Positions 48,483 through 61,169 of a stretch of 64,000 nt of DNA are shown piece after piece. The stretch comes from Myoxocephalus aenaeus. Lineage: Eukaryota; Chordata; Actinopteri; Perciformes; Cottidae. The translations under genes and the position numbers were made by a program. The notes under the pieces are model-generated. The model worked only from the letters and a program-made list of their open reading frames with translations. It did no database searches and was not told the origin of the DNA. The stretch spans positions 3,940,001 through 4,004,000 of the forward strand of contig JBAMJR010000170.1 of assembly GCA_038501785.1 (NCBI GenBank), in the 5' to 3' direction. The stretch's first letter is position 1. Each line of letters opens with the position of its first letter.

Positions 48483-49099
48483 ATTATTAGTATGTGGGTA
48501 AGGCCCTGAACCATGGAGTTGGAAAAAATCGGACCGCTCGAGGAGGTTAGAACTCATTTGGGGTTCATACCACTACTTGAATACGGGGAACAAGAAGTAC
48601 AGAAGGAAAAACGACCCCAATTGGGTTCTATAGTGTTCAAAAGGTTAACAGTTAACGTTTTCCAGCTACTGCTGTACACAGCCAATATCTGCCATGTTGA
48701 AGGTCTTGTTGACAGAAAAACATGTTTATTAGATGACGTCATGCAATCATCATTGGATGGAGTGACTGGCAGGGCTTTTTCAAGATATGTCGTTTGTGTG
48801 GCTTTATTTGTTGCGTTGACCCAACATAATAACTTGTGTATCCGTCCTGAGTAACGGTTCTGTTGCTCGGATTCAAAAGCACATTGTCTCTTCCTTTTCT
48901 CCCGATGATCACTGCAGCCGGGCTTAGTGCTGAAACGCAGCTAATCTTCTTTGTTTGTTTCCTCAACAGCCTCATGACGCACGCCTCTGTGTGTACTGCA
49001 CTCTGCACTGGTTATTGTGTCCCCAAATGAACCAACAGGTGCCTCTGGAAAGCAAATAGAGTGTCCCAAACCAGCTGGTGCTCGAAACATGTGGCTGCT

Positions 49100-49117
49100 G
49101 ACACCCTGCAGGGTGTC
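49100..49117. other. Perfect 18-bp palindrome
   Basis: GACACCCTGCAGGGTGTC is identical to its own reverse complement. Confidence 0.97.
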
Positions 49118-49539
49118 GGGACGGAGCTGCTCAGAGACGAGAAGACCTGCAGACTAACTGAGCTGCGTCATAACGGCTGCTGATGTCAAAACATCAGTGT
49201 CACACTCGGTTAAAAAAAGGTTCTAATGAATTCATCTTTTGAATACATCCATATTTCTCTTGTATGATTTATCTATGTCCCAATTTTGCTTGTATGACGT
49301 GGGGGGATTGATGTCATCAGGCAAAAGATTGTCTGAATAACGTAATGACTGATTTCTGGAAAGCAAGCAAGCAATGCAACGCAAAACTCTAGAGACTATA
49401 AAACACTAATATTTAAGATTGTTTATGTTAATTAAGTATTTAGAATTTGGAAAGTAGAGGACCTGTGCATCAATATAAAATATATTTAAAAAAATCTTAT
49501 TTTAAGATGAAATTTCTCATGCCTCCTTCCTCAAGGGAA

Positions 49540-49690
49540 ACTCAAATCAATTTGAATTGTATTAGTTGCTGCTGGTCGGTACCAACAATGCTTCTACTAT
49601 TAATTAGCACAGTAATTATCAGCGCTAGGATTATCTATCATGCGCTAATGAGTCTGGTTCACTTTTAGCAAGCACTGTTTATCGCTGGCT
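49540..49690. promoter_or_regulatory. Candidate conserved non-coding block
   Basis: Inferred only. TTAATTAGC (from 49600), AGTAATTATC (49611-49620) and AGGATTATC (from 49627, with a GGATTA OTX/PITX-type core) lie within about 40 bases in otherwise non-repetitive sequence. Confidence 0.25.
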
Positions 49691-51663
49691 CTCAACAATG
49701 TAATACACAAATGCAGTAATCTCCTGGGACGTGTTGCTTCTGTCACATTCACAGTATATACTCTATTGTAAACAGTTAAATCCAATTATTGTTGGTGTGT
49801 TTCCAATCCTTTTGAAGCAGTCAAATTCTGAAAATGATATTGGGGGATCAATCAGTCGATGGTGGGGGTCTGCCCTCCATCAAAAGCTCAATTCTTTTAA
49901 AATGTTAAAACAGACTCTGGGTTATTTTGCTTTTACACAATCAATCTATGGCACCCATAAATGCACACATTTCACACAAAAACATAGACTATGGTGCTTT
50001 GAAATCTCACAAATGCTCATATGTATGCAACCAAACACATTTACTTCACCAGCTCACTTCTTTAACTTGTCTTTATTGTTTGCCATGCAAGCACCAGCTG
50101 CGTTTTCTCAGACCAATGGAGTGAGGTCCTGTTTTAAATGCTGTCATACAATCTGGTCATATATGTTCTGACAGATGTCACACCTGGTGGGAATATGTCT
50201 ATGTTGATTGTTCAAGATTTTTACAACACGTTACTTCTATCTCAACCTCTAGTGAGATGTGGTGGACTAGATCTTAACACACTTGCTCACACTTACTGAA
50301 GGAAGGTGTCATGCCCCATGGTGAACACCTTCTACAATCTTGTCTGTGTGATTTCTTGGCCCCACGGAGAGAAGAAGGAAAAGCCACAAACGCTGCCCTG
50401 TAACTAGAAAAGTAACACCCTGAGAAGTGCTAGACTGCTTTGTGTGATAGCGGAGCATCGCTGTTCATCATTTACACACTATGAATAAAAGCTGGACAAA
50501 TACTGCACTAGCTGTGTCAGCATCGACAATATTGACTTTACCTCTTGAAGTCAGTCTTCCTCATGTTTGTTTACGCTGTGCTAATGGATAATAATGATCT
50601 GCATCAAGCATCTCATTAAGGAAAGTAGGTAACCTTGGGCACATGCATACGTCATCTGCCCACATTTATAGTGCACACACGTGTTCCACAGGGTGCTACT
50701 CAGGAGTTACCACGGTCGGATGTTCTGTTAGCTCATTTGTCACATTTTCCCATCTTCACAATATGTGCCATATTTTACGTGCATAATCAGCATGTGAACA
50801 GCAGTACTCATGAGTCATTACATTATAATCGGAGGGCTGTAGATGTGTGCAGCTTGACTTTGGTCGGTGAACCTTTTTGCTCATACCCAATGTCAGGATT
50901 TTAAAGTTAAATAACACTATTGTGTTACTGCAGTAGCACTTACATAGACGCAGAGAAAATAAAATAAGAAATCCTGCTTGAACGGGTTGTTTCATTTCCC
51001 CTTGGTGCTACATGTATCACCACAGTGCTCCGATGTGTCGAGACAAAATTTAGGTCAGTCACTCAGGGGGAGACACTTTGCTCCTTCATACCTTAGGGAT
51101 GTTCAACTTTGCTAGACTCTACAATACTTAAGAAAATTGTGTGTATTCTTTACTGAGCAGTATGTAGCTGATAAGAGAAAGTTAAATGTACAACAAATGC
51201 CTTCTGTCATAATCCACTTCTTATTGTATTTATGTGTGCAGCATCTTTGAAGCTCAGTCATCACTTTCCCCAGAGAGCATACAAAGCTGTTATGTGAGGC
51301 TCTTGTACTTCACTTGAGTATTTTCGATTTACAGAGTGCCATGAGTTGGTATAGCTGCACTATCTGACCCCGTGGTTGGATTCCATATACGATGCACTGC
51401 TGAAGTGACACTGTGAAATGCAGTTGTTGTTGTTAGAATAACTAACTAAAGATTTTTTGTTGATCACATTTAGTTTTACATAGATCGTTAGCTTCCGTGA
51501 GATAGCGAGCTGAAAAGGCTGGTGCTCAGTTTGCTTAGCCACCTATGTTTTCTATATAGCTAACCTCAGTTTTCTCATCTGTCTGTATTCACTACTCACC
51601 TAAATGACCACTCTATCTCCATAACATAAACTCATGGTCACCACAGACAGACAGTCTCGGTCA

Positions 51664-51990
51664 GTGGTTCTCAACCTGGGGGTCAGGAACCCTAATGCTG
51701 TGTTCACACCGGACGCGACAGGAATTGTCGCGTCGCGCTTACCGCTTCAGTTTGGTCGCGCGAGTGAAACGAGGATGTTCACACCAAACGCCACAAAGAC
51801 AAATCGCACCGCCACAAAGGGGCCGTGGCTTATCGCCGTCGGGTCTCTCCGTGAAAAAGAGCTGTCTTTTCCGGTATCAACTATGGAATAAATAACCACT
51901 AGTTCTGCTTTATACTTGTTGTGCAAGTCCCAAACATGTCGGAACATCAAACGCCCTTGTGTCTGGGTTCAGGAGTTAACTTCCACAACG
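51664..51990. mobile_element. Composite: Harbinger-like end inside an hAT-like end
   Basis: CAGTGGTTCTCAACCTGGGG at 51663-51682 is a classic Charlie-type hAT terminus. Eighteen or so bases later, after TAA, TGCTGTGTTCACACCGGACG starts a different sequence that resembles fish PIF/Harbinger MITE ends, whose target site is a 3-bp TWA. TGTTCACACC occurs again at 51776-51785 as a subterminal repeat, and a 9-bp hairpin lies at 51712-51734. The right-hand ends of both elements are not clear, so 51990 is approximate. Confidence 0.5.
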
Positions 51991-53940
51991 TGTGGTTGTG
52001 GAGAACAAAATAAAAAGAACTAGTTTAGACTCCGAAATAGCTTTTACATTACATTGCCTAGTGAAATAATGTGGCTCAGAATATTGAGTGAGAGAGGTGA
52101 GAGTTACTCTTTCTTTACTTCAAGCATTCGTCACCACTCGACAATGATAACTAGAGAAGTAGTGTTTTGCCTGGCAAATTACACAATTAGTGTTCCAAAA
52201 CTACCAGCTAGCAATTAATTTAGCACATTAAGAACATATTTCTTATCTTATGTGGTTCCTCTTAAGCTATTAATTGGAGGCAGGCAAGAGCATAATTACA
52301 TACCTCAATCATGCTACTACAAAAATCCACCATCTCTGTTTTTCCCCCTCCATGTATGGCTGATGAAGGTCAATTTACATTTAAACATTTCTAAAACGTT
52401 TTAGTTTTCAGTTCTTAAGATATAGTTAGTATTTAGACTCTTTTCTTTCAATACATGAAAAGAAAACTAGTTATTTGTGGAAATTGCGCCAGTCGCATAT
52501 TTGCAGTTATGTAGTATGTGACGGACATGCCTACACATTTATAGTTTACACAGAAAGTGTCAGTGTTCATATGATGCGGTGAAGGACCGCCCCCACAAAA
52601 AACTTGATTTACACCAGAGCCCATCAATGTCATGTTACACCCCCAACTATATGTCATTGTCACAAATGCACCACAGGATTGTGTAGAACATGTACTTCTT
52701 TCAAATACACAATCCGTACCCCCACTAATCATAAATTATAGAGCCATCTGGGAGCAATGATTGATTCCATCACTGTGAATAAAAGACAGAGTCAGCCTCG
52801 TCTCTCTATTCCTCAAAACCCTTGCGCCTCTTCCTGCTGTGCTCACGCTGCCAATCCTATGAAGTTACATAGTAGACAGCAGCAGGGAGTGTTTGTGTTT
52901 GTGTTTGTGCATTCCTGTGTGCATGTCAGTGGGCGTAATGAAGCAGAGGACGAGGCTGACACGAAGTCTATCAGAAAGTGTCAGTTTGGGTTAATCCTGA
53001 TGTTATCCTGTCTGTAAAAGTATGAAATCATCAGCCTTGTGGACACACACACACACACACCTACACACAGATGCTCTCGCATCTCATAATTTTGACACGA
53101 GAGTAATTGAAGAGGCCATTGTCAATTAACACAATTTCACTATCTCCCTGAGAGCAACTAACCTGTCACTGATTCCATCATTACAACTATAACAGAGTTA
53201 ATCACCATTCCAGTTTATTGTGTTCTCTCAGGAAATTAAGTGGCTGTCAGTAATACATGCCATTGGAAGAGTTTTAAGCACAATGTGCTCCCGGTGTCAG
53301 GAGATTTAGAAAATGATACGGTACGTCAATAAGGTCAGCTGTTTTTACACTAATGTATGCTTTTAGTGGCACGTAGTATGTGATCATCTATTGTGTAGTG
53401 TAGCACTTTTCTTGAAATTTGTATATATTAAATGTAATTCCTGTTATAACTCCTGAGGGGAAGAAAAGCCAGCTGTCATGGAGAGGTGCCGGATGCAACA
53501 ATTGTTCAACTAAAGGGATTATAACTGAACACTTTCAGACTCCTCCTGGAAGGCGTTCATTCAAAGAGAGAAATAGTTCAGACACAGGCATAGACACCGG
53601 AAATGTGTCTGTGTAAAGGGGAAATACACATTTTCACATTGTAAAGAGACTATGTTTTTAAAAATAGATGGGCACTGTAATTGTAAAACATTACAACAAT
53701 TGTGTTTGACAATTTGACACCAGGAAATTGTTAGAAATAAATAGTTTGGGAAATGCCAATGATTTGAATGCTGAATGGATTTAATGAAATAGATAATATA
53801 GTTGCCACAGACCCGAGGTATGTGTTCAAGCAACTGAAATGAATTTGCATTGTTTATGTCTGCTACAGAATATACATATTCATTCAGCCTTTTAAATGTT
53901 GTAAAACATTTGTCCGGTGTTCTTCTTTGAGAGATAGAAA
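51991..53940. other. Gene-free stretch
   Basis: No named element. It has a short CA run at 53044-53060 and AT-rich motif-bearing sequence near 53.08-53.29 kb. The frame at 53561-53980 (minus, 139 codons) is long for this window but has no recognisable motif and runs into the SINE. Confidence 0.42.
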
Positions 53941-54215
53941 CTCGGGGCGTGGCGCAGTGGTGAGCAGGGTCGTCCTCCAATCAGAGGATCGGCGGTTCGA
54001 TCCCCGGCTCCGCTAGCCCGTGTCGATGTGTCCTTGAGCAAGACTTAACCCTAAATTGCTCCCGTAGCTGCGCCTACGGTGTATGAATGTTAGATAGTCC
54101 TGATGTGGCACCTTGCATGGTAGCTCCTCTCATCAGTGGGTGAATGATTCCTATGTAAAGCGTCTTTGAGTATTCAGAAAAGCGCTATATAAAATCAAAG
54201 TATTTTTAAAATGTA
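53941..54215 (+). mobile_element. tRNA-derived SINE
   Basis: The head is tRNA-like: the A box TGGCGCAGTGG (53950-53960) and the B box GGTTCGATCCC (53994-54004) both fit the polymerase III consensus with normal spacing. The body has the fish-SINE words GTCCTTGAGCAAGACTTAACC and GTAGCTGCGCCTACGG, and the tail AAAGCGTCTTTGAGTATTCA with AAAAGCGCTATATAAA, a 3' end typical of fish SINEs mobilised by a partner LINE. No flanking target duplication is visible. The family name is left open. Confidence 0.85.
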
Positions 54216-57200
54216 ACCAAAAGGCAGTAATTTATATTTAATAAATTTGGTTTCATAATGGCACCTACTAGTTTTGCATTAATCTGATGGAATACCGGTA
54301 TCTCTCCACTATAGATGGATGCCTTATTTCTATATAGTCAAATCAAATTTCAACTTTTTTTCTCCTTTTGTATTTTATTCCATAAAATGTAATATCAGTA
54401 TTATCTCAAAGTCAGGTTCATGTAGGGGAAAACGCATATCAATGGCGAAAACTATATTCTACACAACAGCGGCACTCCTAACAGCCTGCCAGCTGCTGTC
54501 AATCAACAAGACATCACCACGCCCCTTCAGCCAGGTGAGAGAAAACTGAGCACTTCTGGTATTTCCCCAAATAACCTTTTTTCTTCGTCTTAATAATACA
54601 AAATCCTTAACAAAGACTTCAAACTGTCATTTCATTCGAACTTTAAGGGTTAATAGTTTTTGGACCAGAATGGAAGTCTATGGCACAGAGGAATGAGCTG
54701 TATCAGGCTTTGGCTAAACCAGCAGTACTTGTAAATAGGATACATTCATTGTTAGTTTGGTCTTTTCATGGCATGTGTCGTCGGCATTATCCTTCAAATC
54801 CAAACCTGTTACCCATCTCTCCCTCTGCTGAATATATTAGGTCTAGAAATGTATCTGCAATGGCATTTCTCTGTCTCTCCTCCTCACTCTGCCCTGCGGC
54901 CCTTCCCCACGTGGGTCGACATTTCCCAGCAGTGCTTGATGTATATCTGACCTTTGATGTTGTCGCGGCGTGTCCCGGAGCCTGAGGCCCAATTAAAACT
55001 AACAACCCCGGAGGCCCTCCAAGCATTCCTCGGGCCCACCCTTTGTCTCTTCTGACTCTTTTTGTCTCTCACCCATCACTTTTCCTCTCTCACACACTTC
55101 CTCTGAACTCCTCCCCTCTTACCCTCCTGCCACTGTGCACCTCTGCTCTTCCCTTTCCTCATCATTTGTGATTCTACGCTCTCTCTTTTTTATCCTTCAT
55201 CCCCTACATTATTTGCAGTCCATCCCTAACACGTGAGCGTCTGCCTTGCTCTGCGGTCTCATCTTCCTTCTCTATTGTCACATGAATATGTATCATTTAT
55301 GGGCGCACAGATTTTTCTTTCCCTCCCATTTGGGTAATATTTGGGCCGGATACCTCAGAACTCTCATTTCAGAATATTGCTCATTCCCTCACTTGAGACA
55401 TGGGCCGCTTCATGTGGAGGCAATATCCAGACCTCATTTATTCCATCTAAAGCACATTTGGTAATTTCAACAAGTGCAGATGCTGCAGAGTCCCACAGCA
55501 TATTCATTATGATGACTAATGGATCTAATTAATCAGTTTACATGAGTGAGATTTCAGCCCCCTGCTTCTCTTGTTTATCAGTTGCCATCATCTCTTCTAT
55601 GGCGAGGGTCAAAACAAATAGGATATTACATGCGCACGAACTGTATAAGCACAGATAACACCATAATGTCATATATTAAGGGCTTAACCTCCATTGCGCT
55701 CGCAGCGCTTCTCCAGTCACCGCTGAGACCAGAGAGATCACCGCCACCACTCTCTGCCTTCAGTGTCTCCTCGTCCCTCTCTGTGTGCAAGTGTAGACGC
55801 ACTTCAAAGTCCCTTTTGCGGGCCCTCTCTCCCTAAACGGTGGCATTTTGAGGGTCCCCACACATTACACACCGCCTCTTCGGCAGTGACTGGCTGCAAC
55901 CCAGTGTGTCGTGCCGCCTCGGAGGCCCTTTCAGACAGAGCGATTCAGAACTCAATGTGGACTCCAGAGATACATATTATTACCAGGTGCAAATGTAATT
56001 AAGTTAAAATATATCTAGATCCAGTCTGGATACAAGACACATTTTAACTTGAGGTTTAAATTTGGTCGAAGAGTAAAAGTAGTAGAAATACAGACAGAAG
56101 ACCGGGATTTGCTTTACTTCATGCTTTGCTTCCCATACGAGCCGGTATTTTATTGCAACTATATTGTAGAAAATTAAATGCGTTATCAGTATGTTACCCA
56201 TATGGTCAGTATCAACACGTTGCACCTTCTCAGATACATTAATTAATGTTTTCTTTCAAATTGACATTGTATATTTGCAAATTAGTCATTTGTAAACACA
56301 CTTTGTGGGAGACGAGGATGTTCTTCTTGGTCTGCTGAAGCCTTGCTAAGCTAGCAGTTCATAAATATATATATATATATATTTTTTTTTTTTTCACTTA
56401 ATATTTGTATATAAGATGGAATTATATTCAGGCTAAATATGGCTTCCGAAGACTAAAGTACCATCTGCAACAGTCTGCAAGGGAAACTTATTATTTTAGA
56501 CGCGGTGAAAAACATATTATTTGTTTACATAAGAGCAAATTAATTTATATATTCCAAATGATTCCGGCCAGAGGAGGGCAACTTCTGGCTCAGAGCCGAG
56601 ACTCGCATGGCTTCAGGTCTTCCCACACCAGGTCCTGACCTGGTGTCCGCCTCTCTGCCCCTCTGTTAAATAATGCATGCAGACTGGCAACCTCCCTGAC
56701 TCCCCCTGACAGTCACATCGCTGTATCTACCAATCACGAGTACTTACACTCTACATGGTGAGTGAAGGTCAATGTATATGGCAGCAGACATGTAAATGTG
56801 TAGATATATGGTGTCACTGAGGATAAATGTTGTGTAAGAGATACAGGCCTTTTACTGAAGAAGAGCGATTCAGACAGCGACGGAGACAAACTGCTTTAAA
56901 TAAAGTGTAGGTGTGCTGTATCGTATGTTAGCTTAGCATCCCTCACATCAGATAGTTTTAAATTATCAGAAGTGCAAGTTTCAGATAGACGGAGCACCAT
57001 TTTGTAACAATCGCTGTCAGCTAACAAAAGAAGTTTAGGCTCAGACAGTCTCTATATGCGCTGTCCCTCACTTTCGTACATTTTATCTCTCCCTTTCGCT
57101 TTCTCCACACCGCTCTGTAATTGGTGGACAGTGTGAATCGAGCTGATTACAACATGGATATCTCTCGCCACAAAGAAGCTGTCGGACCTGAACAAGACAC

Positions 57201-57322
57201 CACTGCTTTTACGTGTTTTATCCTAAATATTACCATATGTAGTCATGTAGCTGGAAATAGGCTGCAACTCCATTTCATTTTGAAAGGATGTTAAACATGC
57301 CTGCTCTGCAACTTTAACAGAT
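54216..57322. other. Gene-free stretch
   Basis: Contains a pyrimidine-rich tract (about 55030-55210), a short (AT)n plus T run at 56366-56395 and motif-bearing AT-rich DNA near 55.47-55.55 kb. No exon or named element. Confidence 0.42.
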
Positions 57323-57343
57323 TGTGTGTGTGTGTGTGTGTGT
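57323..57343. repeat. (TG)n microsatellite
   Basis: Twenty-one bases of alternating TG. Confidence 0.94.
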
Positions 57344-57996
57344 AGAACACACCTACTTAAGAGTATGGGATTTGATCCCCTGTGGGAATTCTGTGTACAA
57401 GGCTTTTTGTAAAAAGCTACTTTCACATTTGTTATCTAAGTGCTTTAATTATTGCATCGCAGATTACACACCCAATGAAATCCTTACTTGTTCAAATCAC
57501 CTTATTTAGGATGGAAAACATACTTTTTTTAAACTTGGGTTATGAAAGTCACACAGCATGAAATCTATGGCGTTTCTGGCTGATATGCAGAACGCACAGT
57601 ATTTAGATCCCATACATCACTTTAGAAGTATCAGGCCATAGCGGGCCAGAAGTTGCTTTTTGTGGTGGCTCATGGGATTGTCAGCCACCCTATGGAGTGT
57701 TGAGACACATGCTCATTCATCTTGCCCTACGGCATTGTAGGAAGGTGCTTTGTTGTGGGGGAGTCGGGGGTGATGGATACTGAAAAACTTGTGGGCTGTC
57801 AGAGAAGGGAGGCGACAATCTGTGCTTTCCTGGATGGCGTCACAGTGCATCATCAGGTATGATGGCAAGAGCACAGGGAACGTGTTGTGAGGATACGTGA
57901 ATGATTATTGCTCAAGGGCGAGACGATGAAGGAAGAAACGCCCCTCCAGGTTTACTTAACAGCCACATTCCAAAAACAGCACTGGGACACATTGTT

Positions 57997-57997
<1 letters not shown>
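57344..57997. other. Spacer between microsatellites
   Basis: No recognised element or exon. Confidence 0.5.

Positions 57998-58063
<66 letters not shown>
57998..58063. repeat. (AC)33 microsatellite
   Basis: Sixty-six bases of uninterrupted AC. Confidence 0.98.
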
Positions 58064-58065
<2 letters not shown>

Positions 58066-58394
58066 AGATGCAGACACAAACAAACACCGTACACACACAT
58101 TGACAGACTCAGCACAGATACACAGACTGGGTCAAACGCACACACAGCCTGCAGTTAGTTCCCTCTCTATATCCATGTGTGACCCCAGATGAAGGAGCAG
58201 CGGTGTTGTTGGCAGTTGTTCATTGACATTCAGGATACAGACAACCCCTACACTTTCACTGGTGGCCAGATTGACTTGGTATTCCTCATGGCACCACTCC
58301 TAAACCACTTACTCACATTAGCAATGCTAATGCTGGGAGGTGCAGGGAGATGGATTCATCATACGAACTACCTCACTAGCTTTTTCTCCAACGT
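58064..58394. other. Spacer between CA arrays
   Basis: Degenerate CA-rich sequence to about 58146, then unique sequence. No exon recognised. Confidence 0.5.
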
Positions 58395-59263
<869 letters not shown>

Positions 59264-59339
<76 letters not shown>

Positions 59340-59345
59340 CTCTGA
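59264..59345. repeat. (CA)n then (CT)n microsatellite
   Basis: AC alternation to 59336, then a short CTCTCTCT run. Confidence 0.97.
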
Positions 59346-60851
59346 CAGAGATTTCACACTTAATTTGGTTTGGATCAATAGGTGTGTAATGATGCAGTCA
59401 CACTTATTGTTGTTTAGGTTCCTCACTGTGTATCGGGTAATCTTTGCCCTCCATCTTTACAGTCTCAATCCTAATTCTGCAATGTGAATGAACATCCGGT
59501 TGCTCCTATCGCAGACTTGTGTTACAATCATATCCATAAGACCACCCAATTACCGTTGGTGTGTAGGTTGGGTATATTCTTTGCAATGCAATGAGTGCCT
59601 CTTTGGAAAAGTCCAATCCCCCTCTTCATTTTTGAATGTAACACTGTTAGACACCACGAGTAATTTTGCTCACATTAAGTGAGCATTTTTCATGAAGCTT
59701 GGCAGATGTTAAACAAGATGTGAAATGTCACAAGCAAACAGATGTCAGGGATGTGCAATTACTTTCATTCCCTCATCACACATGCATATTGCACATTGAA
59801 ATTCAGCTTGGATAGTGACCTCTGTTTTGCCAGTTGTTATCAAAACTCGCAACACAGTGAAGGCTACGGTATTATAATGAAGCCCAGCAGAAGGTGATAC
59901 ACAAACCATCACTGTATTTAAGACTGCAGGAACAGCCTCGGAGTGGCCACTTAAACTAATAATTTGAGAAATTACATTACAATCTTAATAGAAGAAATGT
60001 CCAAAGTCAAATACTTGAACAAATCCCATCCTCTAATAGTTTTACGGTTATTATTTCTTATTCCAAATTATAGTAATTTACACGGTACAGTAATGAGGTT
60101 TTATTCAAAATGATTCAACGTTCTTCCGCGTGTACATTTGAAAGTCAACTGCTAGGCATCATTACAAAATAAGCCAAAAGACTAAAAGCAAATGGCAATT
60201 ACAGAACACGTGTTGCATTTGATCACAGCAGGATTATTTAATGATCCTTCAACTATAACTTCAGCCTCAATTTGTGCCAGTTTCTTAACTGTTGCCTTTG
60301 CATTTGCCTCACATTAACTTGCTCTCAAGAGGATTATATCAGAGACCGGTGTACGAACATGACATTCACCTCATGCATCATGTACGACAAGTCCCATGCA
60401 ATATCTTATGAAATAAATATGACAAATGTTTCTCCTTCTCTGTCGTGTTGCTCTTTCCCTATCCTTGCATTGGAATTGTGTATCCGGGATTTGTCTACCC
60501 TCATTTTCACATCCGTCTCTTTTTTTCTTCTTCTTTTTTTTTTACACTACTCTACTGCATCTTGCAGCTTTGAAATCCTGAGGTGAAAAAAAGAAAAACA
60601 CCTTTGATGTTCCATTGCGAAACTTCAAAGGAGTGCTGCTGTAATTGACCTTGAAGTAATTAGATAGTGAATTGTTGATCCTGACATCAGTTTTTACAGT
60701 ATGAAGTCCTGCTGGTTTAAGCGAGTTCAGAGGCGCACTGCACGACTGCAGTCACATGGACTCTTTGATGGAGGGTTAGAAAGACGAATAGCCTTTTATC
60801 TCTGTACACATGTTAACTCAAAGGCATATACATTCAGTATGGACATAAAGA
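59346..60851. other. Gene-free stretch
   Basis: No named element. A T-rich run near 60520-60543 separates small open frames without motifs. Confidence 0.45.

Positions 60852-60933
<82 letters not shown>
60852..60933. repeat. Compound (TG)n(TA)n microsatellite
   Basis: TG alternation to about 60872, then about 60 bases of TA alternation. Confidence 0.97.
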
Positions 60934-60937
<4 letters not shown>

Positions 60938-61137
60938 CAGCGAAGCCTTTCTGAGTTAATGTGTGTACAGGGTGCTCGGAAAGTGCTGCTCCTATTGAAG
61001 TGGCCTCAGTGTCACTAATGAACCTTCAGGCACAGTGACAGGAATAAGGGCCAAATATATTGTGTGTGGGTGGGGGGGTCTCATGCGTGGCCAGCGCAAG
61101 TAGTGAACAAATTTGTGTGTCCGTGCGTTTGTGTAGC

Positions 61138-61165
<28 letters not shown>
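61138..61165. repeat. (TG)14 microsatellite
   Basis: Twenty-eight bases of alternating TG. G-rich runs lie nearby at 61070-61077 and 61273-61285. Confidence 0.95.

Positions 61166-61169
<4 letters not shown>

Larger units (their letters stand above)
48491..51663. other. Gene-free stretch
   Basis: Starts just outside the right target duplication. It contains a 113-codon open frame at 48513-48854 that opens with a good Kozak context (GAACCATGG) but matches no family I know, an 18-bp perfect palindrome at 49100-49117, and an AT-rich motif-dense block near 49.54-49.69 kb. No other element recognised. Confidence 0.42.

Noticed and set aside
47723..48497. Possible 54-bp exon (acceptor TTTTTGTTGCAG, donor GTAAGG) split by the hAT element
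   Set aside because: Splice-like signals of this quality are common by chance, one open frame over 18 codons is uninformative, and no protein family is recognisable.
53561..53980. 139-codon minus-strand frame
   Set aside because: It starts inside the SINE tRNA-like head and has no recognisable domain.
57901..58192. Histidine/threonine-rich open frames across the CA arrays
   Set aside because: They are translations of dinucleotide repeats, on both strands and in several frames.
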